The notes beneath the pieces were generated by a model. That model made no database searches and was not told the origin of the DNA. It saw only the letters and a list, made by a program, of their open reading frames with translations. From Tetranychus cinnabarinus (Eukaryota; Arthropoda; Arachnida; Trombidiformes; Tetranychidae), in contig WHVY01000004.1 of NCBI GenBank assembly GCA_022266195.1, positions 5,225,501 through 5,289,500 on the forward strand: a stretch of DNA of 64,000 bases, given 5' to 3'. Both the position numbers and the translations under genes were made by a program. The first letter of the stretch is position 1; each line of letters opens with the position of its first letter. This document shows, piece after piece, positions 43,601 through 52,011 of the stretch.

Positions 43601-46600
43601 GTTGTTGTCGCTGCCGTTTGAACCTGATGAACCTGATGCTGCTGCTGCTGATGATGCTGCTGCTGCACTTGATGATCCATTGTTACCGTTGTTGCCTCCG
43701 TTGTTGTCGCTGTTGTTTGAACCTGATGAACCTGATCCTGCTGCTGCTGATGATGCTGCTGCTGCACTTGATGATCCATTGTTACCGTTGTTGCCTCCGT
43801 TATTGTCGCTGCCGTTTGAACCTGATGAACCTGATCCTGCTGCTGCTGATGATGCTGCTGCTGCACTTGATGATCCATTGTTACCGTTGTTGCCTCCGTT
43901 GTTGTCGCTGCCGTTTGAACCTGATGAACCTGATCCTGCTGCTGCTGATGATGCTGCTGCTGCACTTGATGATCCATTGTTACCGTTGTTGCCTCCGTTG
44001 TTGTCGCTGCCGTTTGAACCTGATGAACCTGATCCTGCTGCTGCTGATGATGCTGCTGCTGCACTTGATGATCCATTGTTACCGTTGTTGCCTCCGTTGT
44101 TGTCGCTGCCGTTTGAACCTGATGAACCTGATGCTGCTGCTGCTGATGATGCTGCTGCTGCACTTGATGATCCATTGTTACCGTTGTTGCCTCCGTTGTT
44201 GTCGCTGTTGTTTGAACCTGATGAACCTGATCCTGCTGCTGCTGATGATGCTGCTGCTGCACTTGATGATCCATTGTTACCGTTGTTGCCTCCGTTGTTG
44301 TCGCTGCCGTTTGAACCTGATGAACCTGATGCTGCTGCTGCTGATGATGCTGCGGAACTTGATGATCCATTGTTACCGTTGTTGCCTCCGTTGTTGTCGC
44401 TGCCGTTTGAACCTGATGAACCTGATCCTGCTGCTGCTGATGATGCTGCTGCTGCACTTGATGATCCATTGTTACCGTTGTTGCCTCCGTTGTTGTCGCT
44501 GCCGTTTGAACCTGATGAACCTGATCCTGCTGCTGCTGATGATGCTGCTGCTGCACTTGATGATCCATTGTTACCGTTGTTGCCTCCGTTGTTGTCGCTG
44601 CCGTTTGAACCTGATGAACCTGATCCTGCTGCTGCTGATGATGCTGCTGCTGCACTTGATGATCCATTGTTACCGTTGTTGCCTCCGTTGTTGTCGCTGC
44701 CGTTTGAACCTGATGAACCTGATCCTGCTGCTGCTGATGATGCTGCTGCTGCACTTGATGATCCATTGTTACCGTTGTTGCCTCCGTTATTGTCGCTGCC
44801 GTTTGAACCTGATGAACCTGATCCTGCTGCTGCTGATGATGCTGCTGCTGCACTTGATGATCCATTGTTACCGTTGTTGCCTCCGTTGTTGTCGCTGCCG
44901 TTTGAACCTGGTGAACCTGATCCTGCTGCTGCTGATGATGCTGCTGCTGCACTTGATGATCCATTGTTACCGTTGTTGCCTCCGTTGTTGTCGCTGCCGT
45001 TTGAACCTGATGAACCTGATGCTGCTGCTGCTGATGATGCTGCTGCTGCACTTGATGATCCATTGTTACCGTTGTTGCCTCCGTTGTTGTCGCTGTTGTT
45101 TGAACCTGATGAACCTGATCCTGCTGCTGCTGATGATGCTGCTGCTGCACTTGATGATCCATTGTTACCGTTGTTGCCTCCGTTATTGTCGCTGCCGTTT
45201 GAACCTGATGAACCTGATCCTGCTGCTGCTGATGATGCTGCTGCTGCACTTGATGATCCATTGTTACCGTTGTTGCCTCCGTTGTTGTCGCTGCCGTTTG
45301 AACCTGATGAACCTGATCCTGCTGCTGCTGATGATGCTGCTGCTGCACTTGATGATCCATTGTTACCGTTGTTGCCTCCGTTGTTGTCGCTGCCGTTTGA
45401 ACCTGATGAACCTGATCCTGCTGCTGCTGATGATGCTGCTGCTGCACTTGATGATCCATTGTTACCGTTGTTGCCTCCGTTGTTGTCGCTGCCGTTTGAA
45501 CCTGATGAACCTGATCCTGCTGCTGCTGATGATGCTGCTGCTGCACTTGATGATCCATTGTTACCGTTGTTGCCTCCGTTGTTGTCGCTGTTGTTTGAAC
45601 CTGATGAACCTGATCCTGCTGCTGCTGATGATGCTGCTGCTGCACTTGATGATCCATTGTTACCGTTGTTGCCTCCGTTATTGTCGCTGCCGTTTGAACC
45701 TGATGAACCTGATCCTGCTGCTGCTGATGATGCTGCTGCTGCACTTGATGATCCATTGTTACCGTTGTTGCCTCCGTTGTTGTCGCTGCCGTTTGAACCT
45801 GATGAACCTGATCCTGCTGCTGCTGATGATGCTGCTGCTGCACTTGATGATCCATTGTTACCGTTGTTGCCTCCGTTGTTGTCGCTGCCGTTTGAACCTG
45901 ATGAACCTGATCCTGCTGCTGCTGATGATGCTGCTGCTGCACTTGATGATCCATTGTTACCGTTGTTGCCTCCGTTGTTGTCGCTGCCGTTTGAACCTGA
46001 TGAACCTGATCCTGCTGCTGCTGATGATGCTGCTGCTGCACTTGATGATCCATTGTTACCGTTGTTGCCTCCGTTGTTGTCGCTGCCGTTTGAACCTGAT
46101 GAACCTGATGCTGCTGCTGCTGATGATGCTGCTGCTGCACTTGATGATCCATTGTTACCGTTGTTGCCTCCGTTGTTGTCGCTGCCGTTTGAACCTGATG
46201 AACCTGATCCTGCTGCTGCTGATGATGCTGCTGCTGCACTTGATGATCCATTGTTACCGTTGTTGCCTCCGTTGTTGTCGCTGTTGTTTGAACCTGATGA
46301 ACCTGATCCTGCTGCTGCTGATGATGCTGCTGCTGCACTTGATGATCCATTGTTACCGTTGTTGCCTCCGTTGTTGTCGCTGCCGTTTGAACCTGATGAA
46401 CCTGATGCTGCTGCTGCTGATGATGCTGCGGAACTTGATGATCCATTGTTACCGTTGTTGCCTCCGTTGTTGTCGCTGCCGTTTGAACCTGATGAACCTG
46501 ATCCTGCTGCTGCTGATGATGCTGCTGCTGCACTTGATGATCCATTGTTACCGTTGTTGCCTCCGTTGTTGTCGCTGCCGTTTGAACCTGATGAACCTGA

Positions 46601-48037
46601 TCCTGCTGCTGCTGATGATGCTGCTGCTGCACTTGATGATCCATTGTTACCGTTGTTGCCTCCGTTGTTGTCGCTGCCGTTTGAACCTGATGAACCTGAT
46701 CCTGCTGCTGCTGATGATGCTGCTGCTGCACTTGATGATCCATTGTTACCGTTGTTGCCTCCGTTGTTGTCGCTGCCGTTTGAACCTGATGAACCTGATC
46801 CTGCTGCTGCTGATGATGCTGAGTTCGATCCTCCATTGTCACCATTGTCGCCATAACCGTTTCCTTCGGTGTTGCCATAACCGTTTCCTTCATTGTTGTT
46901 ATAACCGTTATCAGATCCGTTTGAAGATGATGAACCTGATGATGATGATGACGATGCTGCTGAGTTTGATCCTCCATTGTCACCATTGTTGCCATCACCG
47001 TTTCCTCCGGTGTTGCCATAAAGGTTTCCTTCATTGTTGTTATAACCATTATCAGATTTGTTTGAAGATGATGAACCTGATGATGATGATGATTTCGATG
47101 CTGCTGAGTTTGATCCTCTATTGTCACCATTGTTGCCATAACCGTTTCCTTCGGTGTTGCCATAACCGTTTCCTTCATTGTTGTTATAACCGTTATCAGA
47201 TCCGTTTGAAGATGATGAATCTGATGATGATGATGACGATGCTGCTGAGTTTGATCCTGCATTGTCACCATTGTTGCCATATCCGTTCCCTCCATTGTTG
47301 CCATTACTGTTGTCAGATCCGTTTGAAGATGATGAACCTGATGACGATGCTGCTGAGTTTGATCCTCCATTGTTACCATTGTTGCCATAATCTTTCTCTC
47401 CGTTGTTGCCATTACCGTTTCTTCCGTTGTTGCCATAACCGTTTCCTCCTTTGTTAGCGCTACCGTTGTCAGATCCTTCTGTAGTCGATGAACCTGCTTC
47501 TGTATTCGATCTAGCATTGGCACTAGCATTTTCGTTTCCTCCATTGTTATCAGCTTCAGTTCTTGTTCCAGTTTGTGATTCGTTTGAATCGTTCCCAATG
47601 TTTGCTGCATTTCCACCGCTCGTATTTCCAGTTGATGAAACTGCTTGCGCTTGTGCACTCGATTCAGAGCTGTTATCATCGCCGCTGTTGTTTCCCGAAT
47701 TGTCTGATAATGCTGTTGCGTCTGCAGCTGATTCATCGTTTTCAGAACCTAAGCCTCCATCGTCTCCATCAGATCCATCGGATCCATCATAGTTCGTTGC
47801 ACCTGCAGCGGCACTTGATACTGATTCGGCACCTGAATTTCCGTCACTTCCTCCATTCTCTGTATCTGCGTTGGAACCAGCAACTGCGTTACTACCACCC
47901 AGCACATTTTTCATGATATCCATCGGGTCAGCTACGTCCATTTCCATGCCTGACATTGGGCCCATAGATCGGGTAGAAACATAATTAGTTGCTATAATAG
48001 CAAGGATTAGTAAATTTAAATACATTGCAAAAACCAT
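37697..48037 (-). CDS. Silk fibroin-like protein B, complete, single exon
   Basis: 3446 codons with no intron. Residues 1-24 (MVFAMYLNLLILAIIA...) form a clear signal peptide; the start has a good context (AAAATGG) and lies 75 nt below a TATA box. Residues 25-192 are non-repetitive and strongly acidic (clusters such as DGSDGSDGDDGG). Residues 193-402 hold about five Tyr-containing units (NGYGNNG, NGYNNNEGNG). Residues 403 to about 3304 are about 88 units of 33 residues (core GSNGSDNNGGNNGNNGSSS then Ala/Ser). The last 140 residues are Lys-rich with no acidic residue at the end, finishing SKIPALSVSMF, nearly identical to silk A. No cysteine was noticed. A secreted silk structural protein is inferred from the signal peptide, composition and block design. 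The acidic N end and basic C end may matter for assembly. The exact fibroin subfamily is not established. Confidence 0.9.
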   Translation of the reverse strand: MVFAMYLNLLILAIIATNYVSTRSMGPMSGMEMDVADPMDIMKNVLGGSNAVAGSNADTENGGSDGNSGAESVSSAAAGATNYDGSDGSDGDDGGLGSENDESAADATALSDNSGNNSGDDNSSESSAQAQAVSSTGNTSGGNAANIGNDSNESQTGTRTEADNNGGNENASANARSNTEAGSSTTEGSDNGSANKGGNGYGNNGRNGNGNNGEKDYGNNGNNGGSNSAASSSGSSSSNGSDNSNGNNGGNGYGNNGDNAGSNSAASSSSSSDSSSSNGSDNGYNNNEGNGYGNTEGNGYGNNGDNRGSNSAASKSSSSSGSSSSNKSDNGYNNNEGNLYGNTGGNGDGNNGDNGGSNSAASSSSSSGSSSSNGSDNGYNNNEGNGYGNTEGNGYGDNGDNGGSNSASSAAAGSGSSGSNGSDNNGGNNGNNGSSSAAAASSAAAGSGSSGSNGSDNNGGNNGNNGSSSAAAASSAAAGSGSSGSNGSDNNGGNNGNNGSSSAAAASSAAAGSGSSGSNGSDNNGGNNGNNGSSSSAASSAAAASGSSGSNGSDNNGGNNGNNGSSSAAAASSAAAGSGSSGSNNSDNNGGNNGNNGSSSAAAASSAAAGSGSSGSNGSDNNGGNNGNNGSSSAAAASSAAAASGSSGSNGSDNNGGNNGNNGSSSAAAASSAAAGSGSSGSNGSDNNGGNNGNNGSSSAAAASSAAAGSGSSGSNGSDNNGGNNGNNGSSSAAAASSAAAGSGSSGSNGSDNNGGNNGNNGSSSAAAASSAAAGSGSSGSNGSDNNGGNNGNNGSSSAAAASSAAAGSGSSGSNNSDNNGGNNGNNGSSSAAAASSAAAGSGSSGSNGSDNNGGNNGNNGSSSAAAASSAAAGSGSSGSNGSDNNGGNNGNNGSSSAAAASSAAAGSGSSGSNGSDNNGGNNGNNGSSSAAAASSAAAGSGSSGSNGSDNNGGNNGNNGSSSAAAASSAAAGSGSSGSNNSDNNGGNNGNNGSSSAAAASSAAAASGSSGSNGSDNNGGNNGNNGSSSAAAASSAAAGSGSPGSNGSDNNGGNNGNNGSSSAAAASSAAAGSGSSGSNGSDNNGGNNGNNGSSSAAAASSAAAGSGSSGSNGSDNNGGNNGNNGSSSAAAASSAAAGSGSSGSNGSDNNGGNNGNNGSSSAAAASSAAAGSGSSGSNGSDNNGGNNGNNGSSSAAAASSAAAGSGSSGSNGSDNNGGNNGNNGSSSSAASSAAAASGSSGSNGSDNNGGNNGNNGSSSAAAASSAAAGSGSSGSNNSDNNGGNNGNNGSSSAAAASSAAAASGSSGSNGSDNNGGNNGNNGSSSAAAASSAAAGSGSSGSNGSDNNGGNNGNNGSSSAAAASSAAAGSGSSGSNGSDNNGGNNGNNGSSSAAAASSAAAGSGSSGSNGSDNNGGNNGNNGSSSAAAASSAAAGSGSSGSNNSDNNGGNNGNNGSSSAAAASSAAAASGSSGSNGSDNNGGNNGNNGSSSAAAASSAAAGSGSPGSNGSDNNGGNNGNNGSSSAAAASSAAAGSGSSGSNGSDNNGGNNGNNGSSSAAAASSAAAASGSSGSNGSDNNGGNNGNNGSSSAAAASSAAAGSGSSGSNGSDNNGGNNGNNGSSSAAAASSAAAGSGSSGSNGSDNNGGNNGNNGSSSAAAASSAAAGSGSSGSNGSDNNGGNNGNNGSSSAAAASSAAAGSGSSGSNGSDNNGGNNGNNGSSSAAAASSAAAGSGSSGSNGSDNNGGNNGNNGSSSAAAASSAAAGSGSSGSNGSDNNGGNNGNNGSSSAAAASSAAAGSGSSGSNGSDNNGGNNGNNGSSSSAASSAAAASGSSGSNGSDNNGGNNGNNGSSSAAAASSAAAASGSSGSNGSDNNGGNNGNNGSSSAAAASSAAAGSGSSGSNGSDNNGGNNGNNGSSSAAAASSAAAGSGSSGSNGSDNNGGNNGNNGSSSAAAASSAAAGSGSSGSNGSDNNGGNNGNNGSSSAAAASSAAAGSGSSGSNGSDNNGGNNGNNGSSSAAAASSAAAGSGSSGSNNSDNNGGNNGNNGSSSAAAASSAAAASGSSGSNGSDNNGGNNGNNGSSSAAAASSAAAGSGSPGSNGSDNNGGNNGNNGSSSAAAASSAAAGSGSSGSNGSDNNGGNNGNNGSSSAAAASSAAAASGSSGSNGSDNNGGNNGNNGSSSAAAASSAAAGSGSSGSNGSDNNGGNNGNNGSSSAAAASSAAAGSGSSGSNGSDNNGGNNGNNGSSSAAAASSAAAGSGSSGSNGSDNNGGNNGNNGSSSAAAASSAAAGSGSSGSNGSDNNGGNNGNNGSSSAAAASSAAAASGSSGSNGSDNNGGNNGNNGSSSAAAASSAAAGSGSSGSNGSDNNGGNNGNNGSSSAAAASSAAAASGSSGSNGSDNNGGNNGNNGSSSAAAASSAAAASGSSGSNGSDNNGGNNGNNGSSSAAAASSAAAASGSSGSNGSDNNGGNNGNNGSSSAAAASSAAAASGSSGSNGSDNNGGNNGNNGSSSAAEASSAAAASGSSGSNGSDNNGGNNGNNGSSSAAAASSAAAGSGSSDSNGSDSNGGNNGNNGSSSAAAASSAAAASGSSGSNGSDNNGGNNGNNGSSSAAEASSAAAASGSSGSNGSDNNGGNNGNNGSSSAAAASSAAAASGSSGSNGSDNNGGNNGNNGSSSAAAASSAAAASGSSGSNGSDNNGGNSGNNGSSSAAAASSAAAGSGSSGSNGSDNNGGNNGNNGSSSAAAASSAAAASGSSGSNGSDNNGGNNGNNGSSSAAEASSAAAASGSSGSNGSDNNGGNNGNNGSSSAAAASSAAAASGSSGSNGSDNNGGNNGNNGSSSAAAASSAAAASGSSGSNGSDNNGGNSGNNGSSSAAAASSAAAGSGSSGSNGSDNNGGNNGNNGSSSAAAASSAAAGSGSSGSNGSDNNGGNNGNNGSSSAAAASSAAAASGSSGSNGSDNNGGNNGNNGSSSAAAASSAAAASGSSGSNGSGNNEGNNGNNGSSSAAAASSAAAASGSSGSNNSDNNGGNNGNNGSSSAAAASSAAAGSGSSGSNGSDNNGGNNGNNGSSSAAAASSAAAGSGSSGSNNSDNNGGNNGNNGSSSAAAASSAAAASGSSGSNNSDNNGGNNGNNGSSSAAAASSAAAASGSSGSNGSDNNGGNNGNNGSSSAAAASSAAAGSGSSGSNGSDNNGGNNGNNGSSSAAAASSAAAGSGSSGSNNSDNYGGNNGNNGSSSAAAASSAAAASGSSGSNGSDNNGGNNGNNGSSSAAAASGSSGSNGSDNNGGNNGNNGSSSAAASGSNAKKNNGSNNVSNSGSAAAASGRNANKNNGSNNSNNSGSSSGSVAGSGSNGGNGQINGGNKGSNGSAASSASSAAAASGAAGNGNTKKGAKQGNGQGASAASASAVASSASGKGSKSGKSPAKQGIIPAMMSKIPALSVSMF
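38125..46830 (-). repeat. Tandem array of about 88 Ala-rich silk units (99 bp)
   Basis: Units are 99 bp (33 codons); a few are 96 bp, where SSSSAASS replaces SSSAAAASS. Marker variants recur at fixed distances. SPGS (CCTGGT on the + strand) occurs at 41745, 43524 and 44907; the 96-bp variant (CTGCGG) at 42571, 44350 and 46426; AEA (GCTTCTGC) near 39697, 40192 and 40489. These define higher-order repeats of 1779 bp and 495 bp. Confidence 0.92.
46831..47460 (-). repeat. Tyr-containing silk units of silk B
   Basis: About five irregular units of roughly 90-190 bp encode NGYGNNGDN, GSNSAAS, a Ser run, and NGSDNGYNNNEGNGYG. They are related to the type 1 array of silk A (2-2520) but are not amplified here. 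Confidence 0.8.
47966..48037 (-). other. Signal peptide of silk B
   Basis: The first 24 codons encode MVFAMYLNLLILAIIATNYV plus STRS: a hydrophobic core of about 14 residues, then small and polar residues. Cleavage after VSTRS or slightly before is plausible. This supports secretion. Confidence 0.8.
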
Positions 48038-48111
48038 TTTGAAGTTTTTGTTTTTTAACTTTGCTTATCTCAAGTTGAGATGATATGATTTTCAGTTATC
48101 GAAGTGCTGGG

Positions 48112-48118
48112 TTTTATA
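48112..48118 (-). promoter_or_regulatory. TATA box of silk B
   Basis: TTTTATA on the + strand is TATAAAA on the - strand, 75 nt upstream of the ATG. About 32 nt downstream is TCATATC, an acceptable initiator (start near 48086), giving a 5' UTR of roughly 48 nt. Confidence 0.7.
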
Positions 48119-48133
48119 GTAACTTTTGTGGTG

Positions 48134-48561
48134 TCTGATTAAACATGTTTTCAATTTGGAAACCGAAATACATCCAAATAACAGGCTCTCTGTTTGAGTT
48201 ACTTTATTTGTTCTTGGATTCACGGCTTCTAAGCAAAATGCAGGTAGAAGTTGCTAGTTACTCGAACATTAACATGATCAACGGCATCTGATTAAACGCT
48301 TTTACAGTTTGAAATCGAATACAGATAATTTTTTTTGTTTAATCATTTGTATTTACTGTGAAATTTAGCTCATAAAAATAAACAATAGTCAGCAATTAGC
48401 AATTATAAACATTAAATACAACAGTCTTTAAATGTCATAGCAATATTTGCCCAATTGTCTCATTATCAACATTATCTCATGAATTTTACAATATTGTTGT
48501 CGTGTGTTTTTTTGAACTCTTTTTCTCATCTAAACACTACCATTCAATTTGCAAACGAAAT
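48134..48561 (-). promoter_or_regulatory. Repeated upstream motif of silk B
   Basis: Related motifs recur upstream of the TATA box: CAATTTGGAAACCGAAAT at 48152-48169, CAGTTTGAAATCGAAT at 48305-48320 and CAATTTGCAAACGAAAT at 48545-48561. The first two are each preceded by CTGATTAAAC. These are candidate gland-specific regulatory elements; function is inferred only from repetition and position. Confidence 0.35.
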
Positions 48562-48615
48562 CGAAAGATTAATTGTCTGAGCGTAGATATAAAACGTTCT
48601 ATCAGTCTCGCTAGA

Positions 48616-48648
48616 AATAGTTATTAGTTATTACAACTAATAACTATT
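48616..48648. repeat. Perfect 14-bp inverted repeat (hairpin)
   Basis: AATAGTTATTAGTT, a 5-nt spacer ATTAC, then AACTAATAACTATT. It is AT-rich, about 500 bp upstream of the silk B TATA box. It may be structural or chance. Confidence 0.6.
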
Positions 48649-51289
48649 AATGCTTTTGAATCCCTAGATTATTCATTGAATCTGTATTCATTATAAAAAA
48701 TCGTTTTTCCAACTCAATTTAATTGCCAGTCATGACAATTGTTTTTGAAGATATTTTAATTGACGCGTTTTGTTTCTTGACTCATGACTAACTTGTTTTT
48801 TATTTATTTAGTTAAGTTTATTCAGCAATGAGTAATAAAGTCAATACAAATATTCAAATCAGCTGTTTTAGTCTTCAGTTGAGAGCTACAATAACTGTAA
48901 AAATATTCATATTTATCATTTAATAAAATTTTCATGAAATTTACAATAATTCTGATGCAGGAGACTCTTGGATGGTAGGCCGATCAACACTTGAAAATTG
49001 GCTTCAAGACACTTGACACTTTGAAAATGTCAAAGGAGGAATGTTTCAAAGAGAAACTTAATCAACTTTGTTTTCATTCCAAATAAAATGCGCATCATTA
49101 TTTATTTATGTTATAATAATTCATCATTATTATCGAATTCACAGCATAATTGATAAAGCACACCTCTATTTAATCCTCACTCCGAAGCTAGCACACAAAT
49201 TAAATTATCTTGATTTAATCTGCTATCATGATCATCAAAATCTGCGTTATTTTTTGGATCTTAATAAGACTATGAGGTTAAGTTAAGATAAAGTACAATC
49301 TAAATAAGTAGACATTGAAAGCCTATTGTCTATCCATCATAAATTATTTCATGATATCATATAATGCCTATATCATTATTAGTTGTCTGGAACTTCCGAA
49401 ATTTGTTGAGCTTTTTGTTTATAAACAACGATTCATCAACGAAAAGGGACTTAAAAATTGAATGTGGTGCTCATTTTGTGTTAAATTTCAAGTTAAATAC
49501 TTTTGAAACTCATCAAAACGATTTGAAATAAGCTTGTGTCTTTACACCTTTACAAATTTGTAACAAATTGAAGTGAGATTTGAAAGAAACTGAAACGGAA
49601 GTTGCAAGATGAACAGGTTGATAGTTTGATTGCATGACTTTAGTCAATTACTTAGCCTTAACTTTGAGGTAACACAAGAAATTTATGCGAAGCAAGGGAA
49701 AGAATCCAGAGGATTAGTGTCACTTTAGGGGTTGAAGTGGTTCGTTTGAAGCGGTTGACAAGCCAGGCCAGGGTCAAGTTTAATCAAGTCAATTGAAGGC
49801 AGCCAAGGACTCGATACAATCTTGTCCCTCAATAGAAGGGAAGATTAACAAGAAAAAATAGAAAAATTAATGTCCGTTTTTGACGCAAACTTCAACTGGA
49901 TTACACTTAAAACTAAGGCTGACTAAAGGTTTGATAAACATCATAGGGTTAGCATGCATTGATCGAAAATAAATTGATAAAAATAAAAGTTGCTTAAATT
50001 TCACCATTTTTTACCAGCAATCCTTTACCATTTTCATTTTGAGTTGTAACCTAAAAGTAAATCAAGTTTATTCAATTGCCATAAGTACTAAAACTTAACA
50101 CACATTGAATCTAGCAATTTAAACTCCGAAAAATATAGTTTTGATAGGGTTCAAAATCTGCAACAAAAGATGCCTTTTCTCGTACTTTGACGAAGTCCAA
50201 GTGTTGAATGGACACTGCATTATAGCATGATAATTGTAGCCCTGAGAGAGGAACTGAATTGATTAGTTATTTAATCAACAATCAGATTAGTATGTTAAGA
50301 TGGAGTGAATGCCTTTGAGAAGCTTTATGCTCACTGATTGTTGTTGTTTGTTTTCAACTTTTTTTATGTTTGTTATTCAATCTTCACCTTTTTCAATGAA
50401 AAGTTCTGTAAGAAGATTATGGCTCGCCTTTTATCCCATTCAAGTAAGTTGTATACAAACAACTTATTACACGTTGATTAAGTTAATTATTGTAATCAAA
50501 AATGTAAACTTTACTTTAATACTTAACTTGAACGTGATCGTCTAATCATTGTAATCATTAACAGTTCAATTGTTCAACCGTTAATCTGAGGTGCTATTGA
50601 ATCAATAAGATTATCACAATTATACCATTTCTTTATTCAAATGGAAAATCTTTTGATAATAAATGGCAATCCAAGCTTTTTTGGATGAGAATAGAAGACA
50701 AATGAATGATAATTTGAAAAATTCTATTATCATGAATTATGTTGAATGATGATATTAACGATAATAGTGACATGAATAGAGCAATGATAATAGCGATATG
50801 GTATTCAATGGCCATGATGTTGAGTCATCCGGTAAGATTATCAAATACATGATTTATTCTTGGTTCAATTACTCTTTCAAGTTTCATCTTTTTCCTCTTT
50901 ATTTGTGACTTATCTTTTAATATCTCATTGTGTTATCGAATTTTCCTCAAAAATGAAGAATCAAGAAATATTGATTTAAAGGTTTGATTGTTGTTTAACA
51001 GGTGCTTAATGTTAAAGTCAGTTGAGCTACTTTTCAATTGTGAACAAAAACAAGATTGGAAAACTCAGTGTAAGCATATTGACTGAAATACGAGAGTAAC
51101 CTTTCTAGCAATATCACTTTCCTAGATGATTGAGATAATTTTCAATATCAAACAAAATTAAAACTCATTTTTGTTCAGTTGGTGGGTTCTTACTTGGATT
51201 TCATAACCCACAATGATACACAATTTGACCATCTAATTCATTTTGTTTTGATGTTAAACATACAATCATTGATTTGGAATGGCAAAATT
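48649..51289. other. AT-rich intergenic DNA upstream of silk B, no gene recognised
   Basis: Short ORFs (49068-49286 +, 50309-50545 +, 50633-50815 -) have no recognisable domain. A stretch near 49629-49665 (GATTGCATGACTTTAGTCAATTA) resembles part of block a near 6813-6845 and 37355-37390, with the central TGACT/AGTCA palindrome inverted. Nothing else is supported. Confidence 0.45.
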
Positions 51290-51610
51290 CATTTTACATT
51301 AATTGGGTCAAAGGATGTTCCAAGTTGTCAGTTTTGTGGACAATTTTTGATGAATGAGTTTTACAAAATTGTCAAATTTTGTTTTCGTTTGTCGTGCAAG
51401 CGATGAAAGGTTGAATTTTGTGTTGGATTGCAACTAAAAGGTTGACTAAACGAGACTAGATTCCCATGAGATATCCGTTTAGACCATGAAACTTGCTCTA
51501 AAAGATAATTATTGAAAGTCTATCGAGACATGAACGGAATACGAGTTGAAAGCAAAAGGCTCATTTATCGCCTCATAAGTGAAACTGTCATTTTGTTTCT
51601 TTAAATAGCT
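51290..51610 (+). repeat. Foldback-family repeat, copy 2
   Basis: Matches the left arm of the 61118-62046 element: GTCAGTTTTGTGGAC, TTGATGAATGAG, ATTCCCATGAGATATCCGTT, TAGACCATGAAACTTGCTCT, then TCATTTATCGCC and CATTTTGTTT. It is a single arm with no inverted partner nearby. Confidence 0.65.
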
Positions 51611-52007
51611 TTTCAAAGTAACTTCAAATAAACTAAATATTCAAATATTCATATTTTGGAAAATCGAAAAAAGTTGAAATAATTTGAAATTCCAAATGAT
51701 CAACATCCTAAAAGATAAACATTGACCAAATCAAACCATTTTATGTTCCAACCGATCGGGTTTTCCGTTGAAAACGCGTTACAACTTTATTGCGTGTTAA
51801 CCCTAATCACTTTGTTTGTTATTAAATATTGACTCGCTAACGAATTGAACATGTAAAACTTTGACAAAAAATAAAAAATAAATAATGTAAAAAACATTGA
51901 ACTGTAAATATATTTCTTTCGACCTCATTTGAATAATGTTATTAAGCAAATATTATCCCAATGAAATGACTTTACAAAAGAGGAAAAAGATTGTTATCAT
52001 TATTAGT

Positions 52008-52011
52008 ATAA
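52008..52011 (-). other. Empty retrotransposon target site
   Basis: On the - strand this reads CTTGTTTG-TTAT-ACTAATAATG, the exact joining of the sequences flanking the retrotransposon at 16664 and 29430, with one TTAT. It is the pre-insertion allele preserved in the paralogous block. Confidence 0.95.

Noticed and set aside
38125..46830. Regular direct repeats that could be mistaken for a CRISPR or satellite array
   Set aside because: Units are contiguous 99-bp coding repeats without unique spacers, and the frame is preserved over 88 units.
38119..47457. A 3112-codon open frame on the + strand opposite silk B, and a 2831-codon frame at 38361-46856
   Set aside because: They are low-complexity Leu/Met/Cys/Arg or Asp/Leu/Pro strings created by reading the 99-bp silk unit on the wrong strand. 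There is no start context, domain or signal, and the real frame has a signal peptide and conserved tail.
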